DNA of 64,000 bases from Nemertoderma westbladi (Eukaryota > Xenacoelomorpha > Nemertodermatida > Nemertodermatidae), in NCBI GenBank assembly GCA_032718475.1, contig JAUCBJ010008717.1:1-64000 (forward strand), written 5' to 3'. Shown one piece after another: positions 1-11,293 of the stretch. The notes beneath the pieces were generated by a model, which ran no database searches, was not told the origin of the DNA, and saw nothing but the letters and a program-made list of their open reading frames with translations. A program made the translations under genes and the position numbers. Position 1 is the stretch's first letter. Every line of letters begins with the position of its first letter.

Positions 1-2
1 AC

Positions 3-137
3 GATGTAGACACCGAAAGGGAAATGGTTTTATTTAAATATCATGCCCAGCGGAGTCGAAACGATAAATCGAGAATAGAACACGAGAACTCTATTCGAAA
101 TCAGCTCGAAAGAAAGAACGTGGAAGAAGGCTTGTAA
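3..137 (+). pseudogene. 3' end of ORF-A of a two-ORF mobile element (left copy)
   Basis: An open frame enters from the window edge and stops at the TAA at 135-137. Its 44 residues match the C-terminal part of the minus-strand ORF at 60975-60577 (shared DVDTEREMVLF, then YH.QRSRND and HENSIRN), so this is the tail of the same protein in a second copy of the element. The family is not recognised. The 5' part lies outside the window, so whether the gene is intact cannot be judged. It is followed on the same strand by ORF-B at 904-2679. Confidence 0.6.
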
Positions 138-903
138 AGACAAATATAGGCGAACCACTGGAGAAGAGACATATGTTAATGTCCAGGGTCCATAATGTGA
201 ATAGTTTTCCCCGGGGCACGGGTGCTCGCGGGCGGTCTCCTTCGGGAGGCTGTAAATTTCTCTTCCTTCATCGTTTTCCTGTAATTATTGTGATCAGTGT
301 CACAATTAAAAGACAAGAATGAATGATGATGTGATGGAAAACTTGTCCATTGTGGTGTCTTATGGATACTACCCTATATCCTTCCTCCTCTTTACTCCCT
401 TCATCGATCGACCAATCATAGTGGTATCGTGGTATGGATCATACCTCATCCTAATAAATCTCCTCACCTTCTCTTCCCAACGCGCTCGGAGCTTCGGGAA
501 ACGAATACTAAACCTCCCAGCCTTTACTGTTTATTTGGATGCCCATATTCGTGTCCGCACCGCCTTTCCCTGTACCATTCTGTTGATATTTATGATATCA
601 ACTTCCATTCCTCTTGTTGTTGATTGAATAATCAACCATAAATAATTTCCTTAAGTCCACAACCGTGATACAAACAAGGACTGAAAGGACACGTTGATAG
701 TTTATGAACAACTGGTACCATTATGTGTCATAAATCTGGTTGTTCACCCTCTTAATAATTGAGGATAAATACGTCTGGAGATAGTCTTCAAATGTTACAA
801 TCCTCCTACTGAGATCTTATTTCTGAATATTTCAGAATGCGAAATAGTTTTTCCTCTGCTCTACCATCGCTGTCGGAGAACATATTAGGCATACAATGGG
901 AAC
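138..903 (+). other. spacer between ORF-A and ORF-B, with a UUCG-type hairpin
   Basis: No convincing gene. Open frames here (for example 319-627) have no recognisable domain. A GC-rich patch at 205-255 stands out in AT-rich DNA and holds a hairpin at 234-251: seven pairs closed by a C(UUCG)G tetraloop at 241-244. This block is absent from the inverted relative near 60576, where a deletion fuses ORF-A directly to the middle of ORF-B. Confidence 0.4.
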
Positions 904-2679
904 ATGGAGAACATTCCATACCCTTTCGTTGATACTCAGCTGATTGCTCCTTGGGCCGAAGGCCGAGGTTTCTTTCGCACTATGTATGCCAATACACCCA
1001 GCGGCATTACTAAGGTACAACGGACATCCATCGGACATCTTGCCTTTCAAGAATATGGTTGGAATTTCAAAGTTGGAAATCCTATAAATTACCAGCAAGT
1101 ATATGGAGATCATTACTCTCGTTTATATTTTGATGGACCATTAACTGCGCCTGGTGCCGTATATAGCTTTATGAGTGTTCCCCTTCGCCCTTCCTTAGCT
1201 ATATACACGATCTTTGAAAACGCAGCACTTGCCGGTTGGCTAGCCGATGTGTGCAGTCGTACCATACGCGCTCACCCGTTAATACTTGGAACTAAACTCG
1301 CCAAGTTAGACGAACACAATAAGTTCATACGTTTCGAATGTTTCCGGCGCTTTCTGACTCCGTTCCGTAACGTCGATAGTCAGTTCAAAGATCGCGCGCT
1401 GACCAAGCTCAGTCTTAGAGACTCAGCTGCGGAGAAACTGAGTAGCGCTGGATTTGCCGTGTTTCAAGACGTTTGTATACAGAACTCACATTCATCTGTT
1501 ATACAAAGACCCCGAATACCTACAGGTTATTCTGTTGTGGAAATACAGACAGTGGGTCCACTTACGGAAACCGACGCACCCACTTCGTCTATGCAGCTGG
1601 AGGATGAACCAGTATGCTTGGAATCCGAAGCGATTCAACCTACGGCTTCTCGGAGCAGTGACAATGATTATGTCATAGAGTGGTATCAAGGTCCACAGCG
1701 TCTCACAGCGTACGATTATCGACACGCCAACTACGTTTCCCGAAAACGTTGTCGATTATGCGCATCGAGAGACCACTTCACTCCTCTAGACTCGAGCGTA
1801 CCTTGTTCCTATTTCCTCGAACAACCGATGATGGAAATATATTGTGCTTATTGCCGGCTTAATAACTCTCATATATTTGCCGTCTGCCCACAATTTATGA
1901 CTCAATGTCACTACTGCCAACTTAAAGGACACGAAAGTTACAACTGTCCCTTTAATCGCGATTTAGAGAGCGTAGACGAGATGATCACCCTGCGATACAT
2001 CCGAGCTTGGGAAGCGAACGCCGATTTACATTGCGAATCCCGACATCGCTATTACCCTGGACGAGCTTACGAGGGAGTTTACGCGTTCCATCCTTATCTA
2101 TTCGCGTCGATTGAACAGAAAACACGCGTACCAAGTTACGAGTTAATGAAGCGTGTTGGTGAGTGTATTTCCACCAAGTTTGTCAGGAAATACCTGAGAA
2201 ACGTTAACCCTAATGATATAACCACATATCACCTGATCAATTTTATCCGTCAGGACCCTGAGTATGGCGACATTTTCGTGAACTCGCATCCTGAACTCCA
2301 GGAAGTATCTCGGCGCCCATATGAATATCGAACCCGAGAACGCGAGCTGGAGAGAACCATTAAACCGAGAAAGTTCCTCACCACTCACGGTCCACCCACC
2401 GCTAGTGTCCAGACGACCCGTCAAGGACCCGTAGGAGCTGCTGTCCTGAGACGCGCTCTAAAGGCCGTTAGACCTCACTCCACTGAGGTTGATATTAATC
2501 AACCAGGTACTTCGACCGGCGGGTATACCGATCGTAACCCTGCCCCTTCTGATGCAATTATATTGCACCCTTCACCTAGGAGCTACAGCCCTCCTCGTAA
2601 AGTGGCTCGCCCCAAAGAGAAAAGGACTCTTGCTAGCCTTAAGAAACTGCGTAAACGCCGTCCGCGCAAGAAAGACTAA
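904..2679 (+). CDS. ORF-B, 591-aa CCHC zinc-knuckle protein of an unclassified LTR-type element
   Basis: The ATG at 904 opens an uninterrupted 591-codon frame. Residues 1-200 have no recognised fold. Residues 283-348 hold a cysteine/histidine cluster: C283/C286/H291, then C314-x2-C317-x5-H323-x4-C328, then C335-x2-C338-x4-H343-x4-C348; the last two have zinc-knuckle spacing. The C-terminus (about 545-591) is strongly basic, ending in a KRRPRKKD-like tail. Knuckles plus a basic tail suggest a nucleic-acid-binding, Gag-like role; this is inference. A damaged inverted copy lies at 59562-60576. The left copy is the better preserved of the two. No RT, integrase or transposase is adjacent, so the element may be non-autonomous. 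Confidence 0.6.
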   Translation: MENIPYPFVDTQLIAPWAEGRGFFRTMYANTPSGITKVQRTSIGHLAFQEYGWNFKVGNPINYQQVYGDHYSRLYFDGPLTAPGAVYSFMSVPLRPSLAIYTIFENAALAGWLADVCSRTIRAHPLILGTKLAKLDEHNKFIRFECFRRFLTPFRNVDSQFKDRALTKLSLRDSAAEKLSSAGFAVFQDVCIQNSHSSVIQRPRIPTGYSVVEIQTVGPLTETDAPTSSMQLEDEPVCLESEAIQPTASRSSDNDYVIEWYQGPQRLTAYDYRHANYVSRKRCRLCASRDHFTPLDSSVPCSYFLEQPMMEIYCAYCRLNNSHIFAVCPQFMTQCHYCQLKGHESYNCPFNRDLESVDEMITLRYIRAWEANADLHCESRHRYYPGRAYEGVYAFHPYLFASIEQKTRVPSYELMKRVGECISTKFVRKYLRNVNPNDITTYHLINFIRQDPEYGDIFVNSHPELQEVSRRPYEYRTRERELERTIKPRKFLTTHGPPTASVQTTRQGPVGAAVLRRALKAVRPHSTEVDINQPGTSTGGYTDRNPAPSDAIILHPSPRSYSPPRKVARPKEKRTLASLKKLRKRRPRKKD

Positions 2680-3985
2680 CTGTTTAGAGTATTTTTATAT
2701 TTTAGAAACTGTGATTTTGTATATTTTATAGACTTAAATCCCATTTTCTGGGAGCGGTGTAAAAGCTTTTGTGGGATAACTGATTCGTTTGCCTTGTTGG
2801 CCAGTTCCCCCCCAGTCGCTAAGAATACTCTCAAAGTGATCTACAGCTAAAAATAGTGCAAGTTACCAGCTTATTGGCTGATTTGCTGTACGCAGGCATC
2901 TGGGCTCTGTTTAATCGGCCAACAAGCCTAGGGAGGTTGCGTCATAGCCTTGTTTTTGTATCTCCCAATAGAATTTGAGTTAGCCTTTGATTTTGACCTA
3001 TCACAGAGTACTGAACTGAAAATTTCCTATCTCACTGCTCTTTCTCTGTGTTGAACGGGAGCTTCGTGGAATAAGAGTGGTTGGTATACTCGTATAGAGC
3101 AGTAGTCACGAGTTTTTCAAAGCCACGAAAGAACGGCTTTATAGTGTTTTGTGCTTTCTGCTTTTTAGCTCAACACTAGTAGGTTTAATTACAAGGACAT
3201 ATATCCTTTAACTGACTTTAAACTCGATAAATATCACTCGAATTTAACTCGCACCTGATGACTGACTGATTGTCTTAACTCAAAACAAACTGGCACGATT
3301 GATCTGTGAATACTGCATACTGCTATTTGTTGTCGGTTATTCATTATATTTGTTGATGAATTATTATATTTGGAATAACGATCAATAACCCCGAAACCCA
3401 ATATTCTTGATATACCGAAGGTAAGAGAGAAAGGTTATCAATAACGATTGTGACTTATGTTAAAGTGGTTTGAAGTGAATCTAATGTTATTTGGTAGACC
3501 CTACATGAGTCAGTCTGTGTTCCTTTTATATGTGACTAAAATCAGTGAAGATTGGCAGATTAGTGTGCAGTATTGTGCAGCATTGTGTATGAGTGAGTCT
3601 GTTAAAGAAGCAATTCCTAAAGAATGCGCCATATATGTGAATTATAATTAAGCCATATCGTTGTGAGTAGTTTAAGTCATAACTCTGTTTATATAGATAA
3701 AGCGCCACGTCCTAAAGGAACTGTTAATACTCCCGAAGGTGAATAATATTGTCAGAGATTATATAATACTGTCAGTCGAATAATACATTAGGCTTACATA
3801 GCAATAAAATTAAACCGTCGAACCCAATCTCCCGGGAATATCCAGCGGGTGAATGGTCGCGCACGGATTGGTTTCGACTAGTGTAGTGAATCAAATACTT
3901 GTCATAGGCTAAAAAGCGATTTAATATCTAGAAGACATCTTAATTTGGCGGGTTAAACTGCCAAAGGTCTGAAAGCGCGAACACC
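2680..3985 (+). repeat. 3' region / probable LTR of the two-ORF element (left copy, truncated)
   Basis: The sequence after ORF-B matches, in inverse orientation, 58250-59560. Shared landmarks are the purine-rich GGGAGCGG before TGTAAAAGC (about 2750-2766), a CGCCACGTCCTAAAGGAACT block near 3701-3722 and a CTCCCGGGAATATCCAGCGG block near 3830-3848. The right copy continues for another ~220 bp to an LTR-like terminus (CACA end); the left copy stops near 3985, where LINE sequence begins, so it is 3'-truncated. An LTR starting at the TGTAAAAGC is a guess. Small ORFs here (such as 3457-3651) have no support. Confidence 0.5.
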
Positions 3986-3989
3986 GGGA

Positions 3990-6460
3990 TTACTGATGCA
4001 CGAGTAGAATTAAACGAATATCGGAATATTGATGTCGCAAATGACTTATTAACTAATGTTATAACAGATTCTACTGTCCCCAAAACAATAAAACAAACTC
4101 AGCACGGTACAATTTGGTTTGATAATGAGTGCCTTAACGCCAAAGCCAAAGTCGTAAACCTTTTCTACAACCGAAATAAATCACACGCCGACAACGACAT
4201 TTACTGGAATACCAGGAAGGATTACAATAATCTTCTAAAGGTTAAGCGTCAGAGCTATGAAGAATCTTGTTTAATAAAGCGAAATGAAAAATCCGAGATA
4301 ACACCATGGACTCTACTCAAAGAATTTAAACCCAACCACGTAGCCCCAATACCTACACCCCAACACCAACACCAACACCATGGACTCTACTCAAAGAATT
4401 TAAACCCAACCACGTAGCCCCAATACCTACACCCCAACACCAACACCAACACCATGGACTCTACTCAAAGAATTTAAACCCAACCACGTAGCCCCAATTC
4501 CTACACCCCAACACCAACACCAACACCATGGACTCTACTCAAAGAATTTAAACCCAACCACGTAGCCCCAATACCTACACCCCAACACCAACACCAACAC
4601 CATGGACTCTACTCAAAGAATTTAAACCCAACCACGTAGCCCCAATATCTACACCCCAACACCAACACCAACACCATGGACTCTACTCAAAGAATTTAAA
4701 CCCAACCACGTAGCCCCAATACCTATGGATAAACTTGAATCCCACTTTGATACTTTATTTAGTAGTAAGGAGTGGTATAATGAACCAATAACTGCCAAAG
4801 AAATCGAAGATACGATAAATCGGGTAGCACACAATAAAGTCTGTGGTCCGGACAATGTATATTACGAGCACTTAAAGAAAGCTCTTCCTTTCATATTACA
4901 TATATTGTCTTACTGTATAACGCATGTTTAGATGTGGGTTCCATCCCACAAGCCTGGATCTACAGTACAATCAAGATGTTGTACAAAGGGAAAGGCCCCA
5001 TTACCAACCCTGATAATTACCGTGGCATCGCATTACTCAGTGTGATACGCAAGATCTTTACCTCCATAATAAATAAACGCCTCTTACAAGGAAATATACT
5101 TCTCATTCCGCCTGAGCAATTCGGTTACACACCGGGAAAATCGACAATGGGTGCAATACACCAGCTGATCTCAGATATCAAATGTTTAATCGACTTCAAT
5201 GGGAGGGCCTATGTCGTCTTTGTGGACTTCCGAAAAGCGTTTGACACGACCAGTCGGAGAATATTCCGCTACAAATTATATAATGCTTTTGGTGTCAAAG
5301 GGAAAATGTCTTATATGTAATGTAAAAAAATATATATAAATATAATAAAATATAAATAAATATAAATATAATATATAAAAATATAAAAAAAATATATATG
5401 TAATCTTATAAAATCTTTATTAAAAGTTAACTACGTTCAGGTGTACGATGGCCTCCATCTCTCTAAGACTATACGTCAGATTATTGGATTCTTACAAGGT
5501 GACTGTCTGAGTCCCACATGCTTTATATTCTATATTGGTAACCTAGATAATGCTTTACGTAATGGTCTGGACTTTCTAAAAAGTATATTCTACCCCGACG
5601 ACCTGGCCGTCTACTCTTCAACCCCTAAATATGTCCAGCACGGACTAGACAACCTTCACATTTGGTGTAAACAGAACTCTCTAGATGTAAACCTTATCAA
5701 AACAAAAATAGTTAAATTCCGAAACGGGGGCCGCCTAGCCCTTTACGATAAATTTAATTATGACGGAAAACCAATAAAGATCAGTGACCACTACGAGTAT
5801 TTAGGCGTTACACTCCAGCTCACTTTAACATTTACCAAACATGTTAAATGTAAAAAGGAAAAATCCTACGCCGCCATCGGCTGTTTTAAAAATTTACACC
5901 GGGTATCTGTAGAAACTGGAATTAAATTATTTAATATGAAAATCGCTCCCATTGCCACATACGCATTAACTGAAATCGGACCATATGTTAATCTTTGCCA
6001 AATTAAAGACCTCGATAAAATAAAGACCACCTTCATCAAAAGACTTCTCGGCTTGCATATCATCTTCCTCCACACTTGCACTTAAACTAACTAACCAACA
6101 AACCTTCATCAACGACATTCTACTCAACACCCACATACAATTTAACTGTGACGTTCTAGAACTCTACAAACAACATCGATCTGATCGCAACGAAAATTTC
6201 AACCAACAACTCTACCAATTAGGACCGGCATTTAAGTCAAATACTTGGAAAACAGTAACCAGAAAAACAGACATTAAATAACCAGAGTTACATCCCACGG
6301 CTTCCATCACAAATCTGTTTAACTACCTCTTTCCACTCTCCAACCTCAGAATGTATCTGTAAATTATGTCTCAACTCGTCTAGCGACCGATACCACGTTC
6401 TTACTTGCCCACAGAACCCCCCTTTATCAACTCTAGCCAACCTCTAGCTACCTTATATAT
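3990..6460 (+). pseudogene. degenerate LINE: RT linker, RT and C-terminal CCHC finger
   Basis: Frames at about 4003-4300, 4725-4931, 4934-5320 and 5441-6085 are consecutive pieces of a non-LTR RT: a pre-RT linker, a PDNYRGIALLS block, VVFVDFRKAFD (RT motif A), FLQGDCLSPTCF (motif B) and a motif C box reading YPDD instead of YADD. A C-x2-C-x8-H-x3-C finger of the kind found after LINE RTs lies near 6352-6405. The element is dead: the 74-bp minisatellite splits the linker, a stop and frame change separate the pieces near 4930, an AT-rich insert of about 120 bp (5320-5440) splits the RT, and the catalytic box is mutated. The exact 5' junction with the element to the left is near 3985. Confidence 0.8.
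4304..4722 (+). repeat. 74-bp minisatellite, about 5.6 copies, inside the LINE
   Basis: The unit starting ACCATGGACTCTACTC recurs with its ATG at 4306, 4380, 4454, 4528, 4602 and 4676, a constant period of 74 bp. Copies are nearly identical. Each ends in a CAACAC-rich stretch that is itself a short internal repeat. The period is not a multiple of three, so expansion destroyed the RT reading frame. Confidence 0.95.
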
Positions 6461-7342
6461 TATTTTTTATTATTTTGAGAATTAAATTAAATATATTTTA
6501 TAGTTTTGCTTGCTAATATAATTAAAATAAATTTGATCAATAATTGTTACATTTACTCTACTAATGTATTAATTAGTGTTCATGTAGTTGTCCCATTATA
6601 AATCCTTTGAAATATTACACGGTTGAGCTTATACAATAGATATATTTATTGGTGGTGTATGTACCTTTCGTATGTCCACCAAGTGGCTTTGCAACCTTTA
6701 TAACTAATTCTTCTGTAACATCCTCATGGGGCGGCCTTCTACTGGGTCGATATCCTCGTTTCTTGGATTTTCGTTTCAATTTGTTGATCATAGTTTTATG
6801 AGGTTGATATTCATTAGGAAACCTACATTTAATAAAATGGATTTCCAAATGTTATTATATATTTCCTTAATATTTCAATATGTTGACCTGGGTGATTTCT
6901 ATAAACTTGTAAGTTTATTTAAAGATGACTTCCCTTTGTGTAATCAAAGGACTTCATTTTTTTTTATTATTCTTATTTATTTTATTGCCTGAAGCTCCAA
7001 AGTCAAATTTGGAGGCCGCGCGGAGGGCAGTACCCAACGAGCTGATGATTGGCGGCAATAAGCGTCAGCAAACTCTCCAGATCTACAGTACCTACGAAAC
7101 ACACAGCAACTAACATAAATACAGTAGAATTAATCTACACTGTACTGTACGTACACCTCGGTAAACTACAATACTTAGTAGGCCATATAATTTTCTAGAT
7201 TTCTAGATTCTTCTAAATTGCAGTACAAATATAAAATCATTCATCATTATCCAAAAATCGTAGCAAAAATCCTGAAATCCACAGGAAGGGCGCAATAAAG
7301 ATTATATTGGTTTTAATAGAAACTGCAGGACTTTCTACTTTT
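6461..7342. other. AT-rich stretch, no supported gene
   Basis: The minus-strand open frame 6848-6615 (77 aa, basic) is the only one with a non-random look, but I recognise no family. The sequence to 7342 is the left flank of the LTR element and ends in the target-site duplication GATAA at 7343-7347. Confidence 0.4.
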
Positions 7343-7347
7343 GATAA

Positions 7348-7913
7348 TGTTAGCGAATTCAATTCCGCCAATCGCCCCACAAAGTTAGATTTAAGCAATA
7401 TTCGGAGTACGAGGTTGATTGCCAATCAACCTCGTATCACCCCAACAAACGGGGACGAGAAAACCCCAAAGGACATACACACAATGGGGGTCAGGGGTTA
7501 TGCCTCTGACAGAGAGAGAATGACAGCAGCAAGGGAAAACACTCCCAGGGAGATGGGAGGGCGACAATTAAGTTATCAGCCAATGGGGGGCATGCATCGA
7601 CTGAGTAATGTAATACGGCCAACGGTGCAATATATATTACCGGTAACCGTGTCATTCACTCACTTTAGTTAGTCAGTTCAGTTAGGGCGGAACGGCAACT
7701 TCTATTACCGTTCGCTACCGCCACCATATCTTTACTTATTTACCGGTACACCATTTCATTTACTGACTGTGCCTATATTACCATTATATTATTATATCAA
7801 TTATCAATCAAGAACTTCAGAACTCTTAATCTACGAACCCTTTTCACACACACGGCGGGGACGCGTAAATAGAAACCCAAACAGATAAATCGTGATCCGT
7901 TGATCCCGTCACA
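7348..7913 (+). repeat. 5' LTR (566 bp)
   Basis: Starts TGTTAGCGAATTC and ends CCCGTCACA. It matches 20642-21204 with only scattered substitutions and small indels; one visible indel is around 7780-7800 compared with 21073-21090. A related but diverged LTR end occurs in inverse orientation at 58030-58260, so more than one element in the window shares this LTR family. Confidence 0.95.
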
Positions 7914-8689
7914 GTAATAGAATCCAAGCTACCCGAAACTGTTACTGCCAGCCACCTAACGTAAAGTAATGAGTCGAGAAGGAGAAACGACACCGCCACA
8001 GACCCCGACGGCGACCTAACGATCCGCGAGGACGCGACGCGTCGGTACAGACCCACGACGCTGGACCCGTCGACACCAGGCAATCCGGCAATCCAAGATG
8101 AGGGGGGCCGTCTACACCAAGAGGACGAGTCGGGAGGAGAGAGAGACGAGTCGACACACAACGGCGGTCGACGTGCCGATGTCGCCGGCCAGCCATAGGC
8201 CGAGGGCAACACACGGCCCACCGGAACGGCAACGGTGGGGCCGCCAGTACGACGCCGGACCCGGAGGGATAGAGAGGATGTCGGTGACAAGGACGTCGGG
8301 GTCAGCGACTGGCTCCGACGAGCCTACGCCGCAACCCGGAAGCAACTGAAAGAAGCCAACGGAGGGGCCAAGATAGACCAGGTGAAGTTTGAGAAGCGGT
8401 TAGGTTAGTCGAATAGACATTTTGACTATTTAATGCGTTTTGGGCAGGGAGAACTAGCCAGCAAGAGGGCGAGAGGGGTTGCCAGCGAACTGTTTGATCA
8501 ATGGGAATGTTGGGGTATGGAGCCTAGTGTAGTGTACATAGGGCCATACTTAGTCGATGCCCGGGGAATAAAATTAGTGGGTTGGAGGAGACCGCAGGAG
8601 GGCGAATCAGAGGTTAACCCCGAGGATTCGGTCTCGACGGTCGGAGAAAGTTCCGGGGGGCGGGGGAAGTTAGTAGGACGGGAAGGCAG

Positions 8690-9304
8690 AGGGAGTCCGT
8701 CGTAACCGATAAGTCTGCTACATTCTACGCAAAAGAAAGACGGGTGCGAGAAATAGATCTGGCGTGCCAACTCGATCTGGCAGCGCTAGACCAGAGAGAA
8801 TTAGAGAGACAGTTAGAGGAATAGAGTGCGTTAATAGAGAAGGAGAAAGAACTGGTTAGAGAGAATAGAGAGAGGGCCGAGAAGGCCGCGAGAAGCTTTA
8901 AAGAGTGTGAGGAAATAGGGAGTGTGGAAAGAAAGGAGCAAGAGGAGTGCAAGGCGGCGAGAGAGGCGAAAGAGGCGAGGGCGAAGAGTGAACTTAAGGA
9001 GCGCGAGGTGAGAGCGGATAATGAGCGAAGAGAGCGTGAGGTGAGAGCGGATAATGAGCGAAGAGAGCGTGAGGTGAGACGACTTGAGAGAGTTGCGAGA
9101 GAGGCGGAGTTAGCCGATCAGAGTACGTGGGAGGATAGGGAAAGAGAGATAACGGGGAAGCGTGTGCGGGATAATATGCACGCCCGGTTGAAGGGGCTTA
9201 TGCAATATCAAGCCAAACAGAAGCAGTACTGGTGGCTCTATCACAATAGAGCAATAGAGGCACTTAACAGTATTGCAAGTAGAGACGGATACCTCTTAGC
9301 TTAG
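8690..9304 (+). pseudogene. coiled-coil ORF of the LTR element, interrupted by one TAG
   Basis: One reading frame runs from about 8690 to the TAG stop at 9302-9304 with a single in-frame stop at 8822-8824. The product is dominated by charged heptad-like sequence (a 10-residue module, EREVRADNER, repeats near 9000-9070) and ends in a non-repetitive segment with WWLYHNRAIEALNS. Length and composition predict a long coiled coil. It lies where gag would start in an LTR element, but I see no capsid or zinc-knuckle motif. An upstream frame, 8433-8705, may be its frameshifted beginning. The function is unknown. Confidence 0.5.
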
Positions 9305-9937
9305 CTTACATAATAAATATACATACCGGTACTGTAGCTTAAGTTTGGGGAGTGTCAGCGATACTGTGATAATTGTGTATACTGTTGTTCTCAATATACA
9401 AAATGAGATTTTAAAGATAATTTCAACCTAAAACAAACATTTCTACTTTTTAACCGGTTAATTGGAAATGGTTAACCGGTTGACGGAAAAATTAACCGCT
9501 TCAGGCCCTAGTTAGGATGCTGTATAATATAATTACTATATTATGTTTTAATTTTGTGTTTTATTTGTTTGAATTTAAATTTGGTAAATGTACCAGATAA
9601 GATTTAAATAATGTTTCTTTATATAACTATTTATTTTGGGGTGAGCCACGTAGGTCCAGTTGAGCCTTAGCGTGCTTATTAGTGAGCCGTCCATTGTCGT
9701 CGTCGAAATTGTCGTTTTCGAAAATGTTTGAAAGCTAATAAGTCGGTCAATCTTTGATGAAACGGAACCTTAGTTAGCTACATATATGTGTATATATATA
9801 TTATATACATATAAGCATTATTTAGGATATGCATTTTTAAGTATATATGCCTTACATTTACGCCAAGAAAACACATGGTCATAGGAACCAACAATTCAGT
9901 AAATTGAATACAATTCAGTAGATATGTATAAAATGAG
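9305..9937. other. non-coding, AT-rich; downstream of the alpha-kinase ORF
   Basis: No gene seen. It contains AACCGGTT palindromes near 9453-9482 and TA-rich stretches near 9785-9850. It is the 3' side of the minus-strand alpha-kinase frame. Confidence 0.5.
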
Positions 9938-11293
9938 TTAATCTTCAATTGTCATATCTATATCAAACGGGTGGAGTTTGAGCATGGTACAATACTCGTT
10001 GCATTTATGTTTTCGTTTAAAGTTTTCTATAGCGATATACGAACAATTTCCAACACAGAAATTTATTTCTGCCTTTTTATCAGGATCAGCACCCTGATCC
10101 TCGCGTTCTATCTTTCTCTCTGAGTACAGGTCAGTTGAAGCAATCTCAGGGTCGTATAAGTTGTATGCAGTACCTTGCACATCTAACACCATGAATTTCT
10201 CGGCGGAGTAATAATAACTAAAGTGGACTAGTGTCTGAGCTTTTAGAGCAGCCTCTTTGTCAACATCTGGTAAAAGTGGCAGTGGCGTCCCATCATTATT
10301 GATATATTTCACGAATTTACCTTCGACGTAATGCTCCACAGTAACTGCTTTATCGTCTAATGTGCTATAGAACACTTTGTTGTACCTAAATACTTCGCCT
10401 AATTCGGGTGGCGATGCAGCGCGCAGACTCTCTGCAATGCTGCCAGCAACTGAGTGCATCTGTACTTGCTTCCTGCAGTGATCTTCGAGTGTCATCCCTA
10501 ATTCCGCTATCTCAACTTCACAATCTGGCTTATAACATTTAACTATAAACTTTCTACCTTGAAGATCGTATGCAAAATATGCATTGCGAAAGCCCCCAGC
10601 AGCATACACGTCTAGTTCAATTTTCATCGCTTCCGGTTTGTACTCTATCCAAGTACTAGTTGCAACATTAAACTTCTCAAGTTTCATCTCTGCATCTTTC
10701 TTCTGACTCGGTTTAATAAGTTTACCGGCTTTCAGCAAGGTTGCTACAGATAATGAACGTGGATAAACAGAATTACACTGAGATGGACCGCTAGATACAG
10801 TACCGGTACTTGAAATTCCCACAGAACCGCTACTCGGTTGTCGTTGACTACCGGTAAACTGACCGGTAGGCCTATTATCTTCGCATTCCGAATCCGAATC
10901 TTCACCAACGAACGGCTTTTCGAGAAATCGTACAAGATAAACTGGGGTTTTCTTGCCACCAACTCCAAGCTGTGCCATGTTAAAACAAGATGGTCCACGA
11001 TCGCTAGCCAGAACATCACATGTATTCTTTGACTGGTTATAAAAGTTCTCGCAAGCAGTCTTAATATTCGGGATAGTAAGTTCGTCGTAAGTAAACGGTA
11101 CAAATTCGCGAGTATCCAATGGTTCGTACTTCTTCATCTTACCGGATGGGACAGAACTCAGCCGTAAAACAAGAATTTCATTCGGTGTCTCGGTTTTCGA
11201 TTTCACAGAACTCCGGACTTTTCTTTCCTTAATCTTCTGTGCGAACTGTTCCCAACTCTCGTTTCCCTGACGTTTTCCCTTTGGTAGCGGCAT
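9938..11293 (-). CDS. alpha-kinase domain protein, intronless, 451 aa
   Basis: An uninterrupted frame from the ATG at 11293 encodes an atypical serine/threonine kinase of the alpha-kinase family (MHCK/eEF2K/TRPM7 type). Residues 230-440 hold the family landmarks in order: GGFRNAYFAY, the nucleotide-binding lysine K252 in FIVKCY, VEHYVEGKFVKYINNDG (319-335), H357 in LVHFSYY, the LDVQG motif (370-374; D371, Q373), LYDPEI, NFCVGN, and the zinc ligands H429, C431 and C435 (with H357). The C-terminal Gly-rich loop is unusual. Residues 65-125 match an N-terminal module I associate with invertebrate alpha-kinases (CDVLASDRGPSC). The Ser/Thr/Pro-rich linker spans 130-190. The lack of introns and location inside an LTR element suggest a retrocopy or captured gene. 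Kinase activity is inferred. Confidence 0.88.
   Translation of the reverse strand: MPLPKGKRQGNESWEQFAQKIKERKVRSSVKSKTETPNEILVLRLSSVPSGKMKKYEPLDTREFVPFTYDELTIPNIKTACENFYNQSKNTCDVLASDRGPSCFNMAQLGVGGKKTPVYLVRFLEKPFVGEDSDSECEDNRPTGQFTGSQRQPSSGSVGISSTGTVSSGPSQCNSVYPRSLSVATLLKAGKLIKPSQKKDAEMKLEKFNVATSTWIEYKPEAMKIELDVYAAGGFRNAYFAYDLQGRKFIVKCYKPDCEVEIAELGMTLEDHCRKQVQMHSVAGSIAESLRAASPPELGEVFRYNKVFYSTLDDKAVTVEHYVEGKFVKYINNDGTPLPLLPDVDKEAALKAQTLVHFSYYYSAEKFMVLDVQGTAYNLYDPEIASTDLYSERKIEREDQGADPDKKAEINFCVGNCSYIAIENFKRKHKCNEYCTMLKLHPFDIDMTIED

Noticed and set aside
319-627. A 102-aa frame with hydrophobic stretches
   Set aside because: No recognisable domain, lies in the spacer between two element ORFs and cannot be tested against the right copy because that region is deleted there.
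9938-11293. The kinase ORF as a viral or Polinton gene
   Set aside because: It lies in the LTR element, over 22 kb from the Polinton, and its N-terminal module and kinase domain look animal-type.
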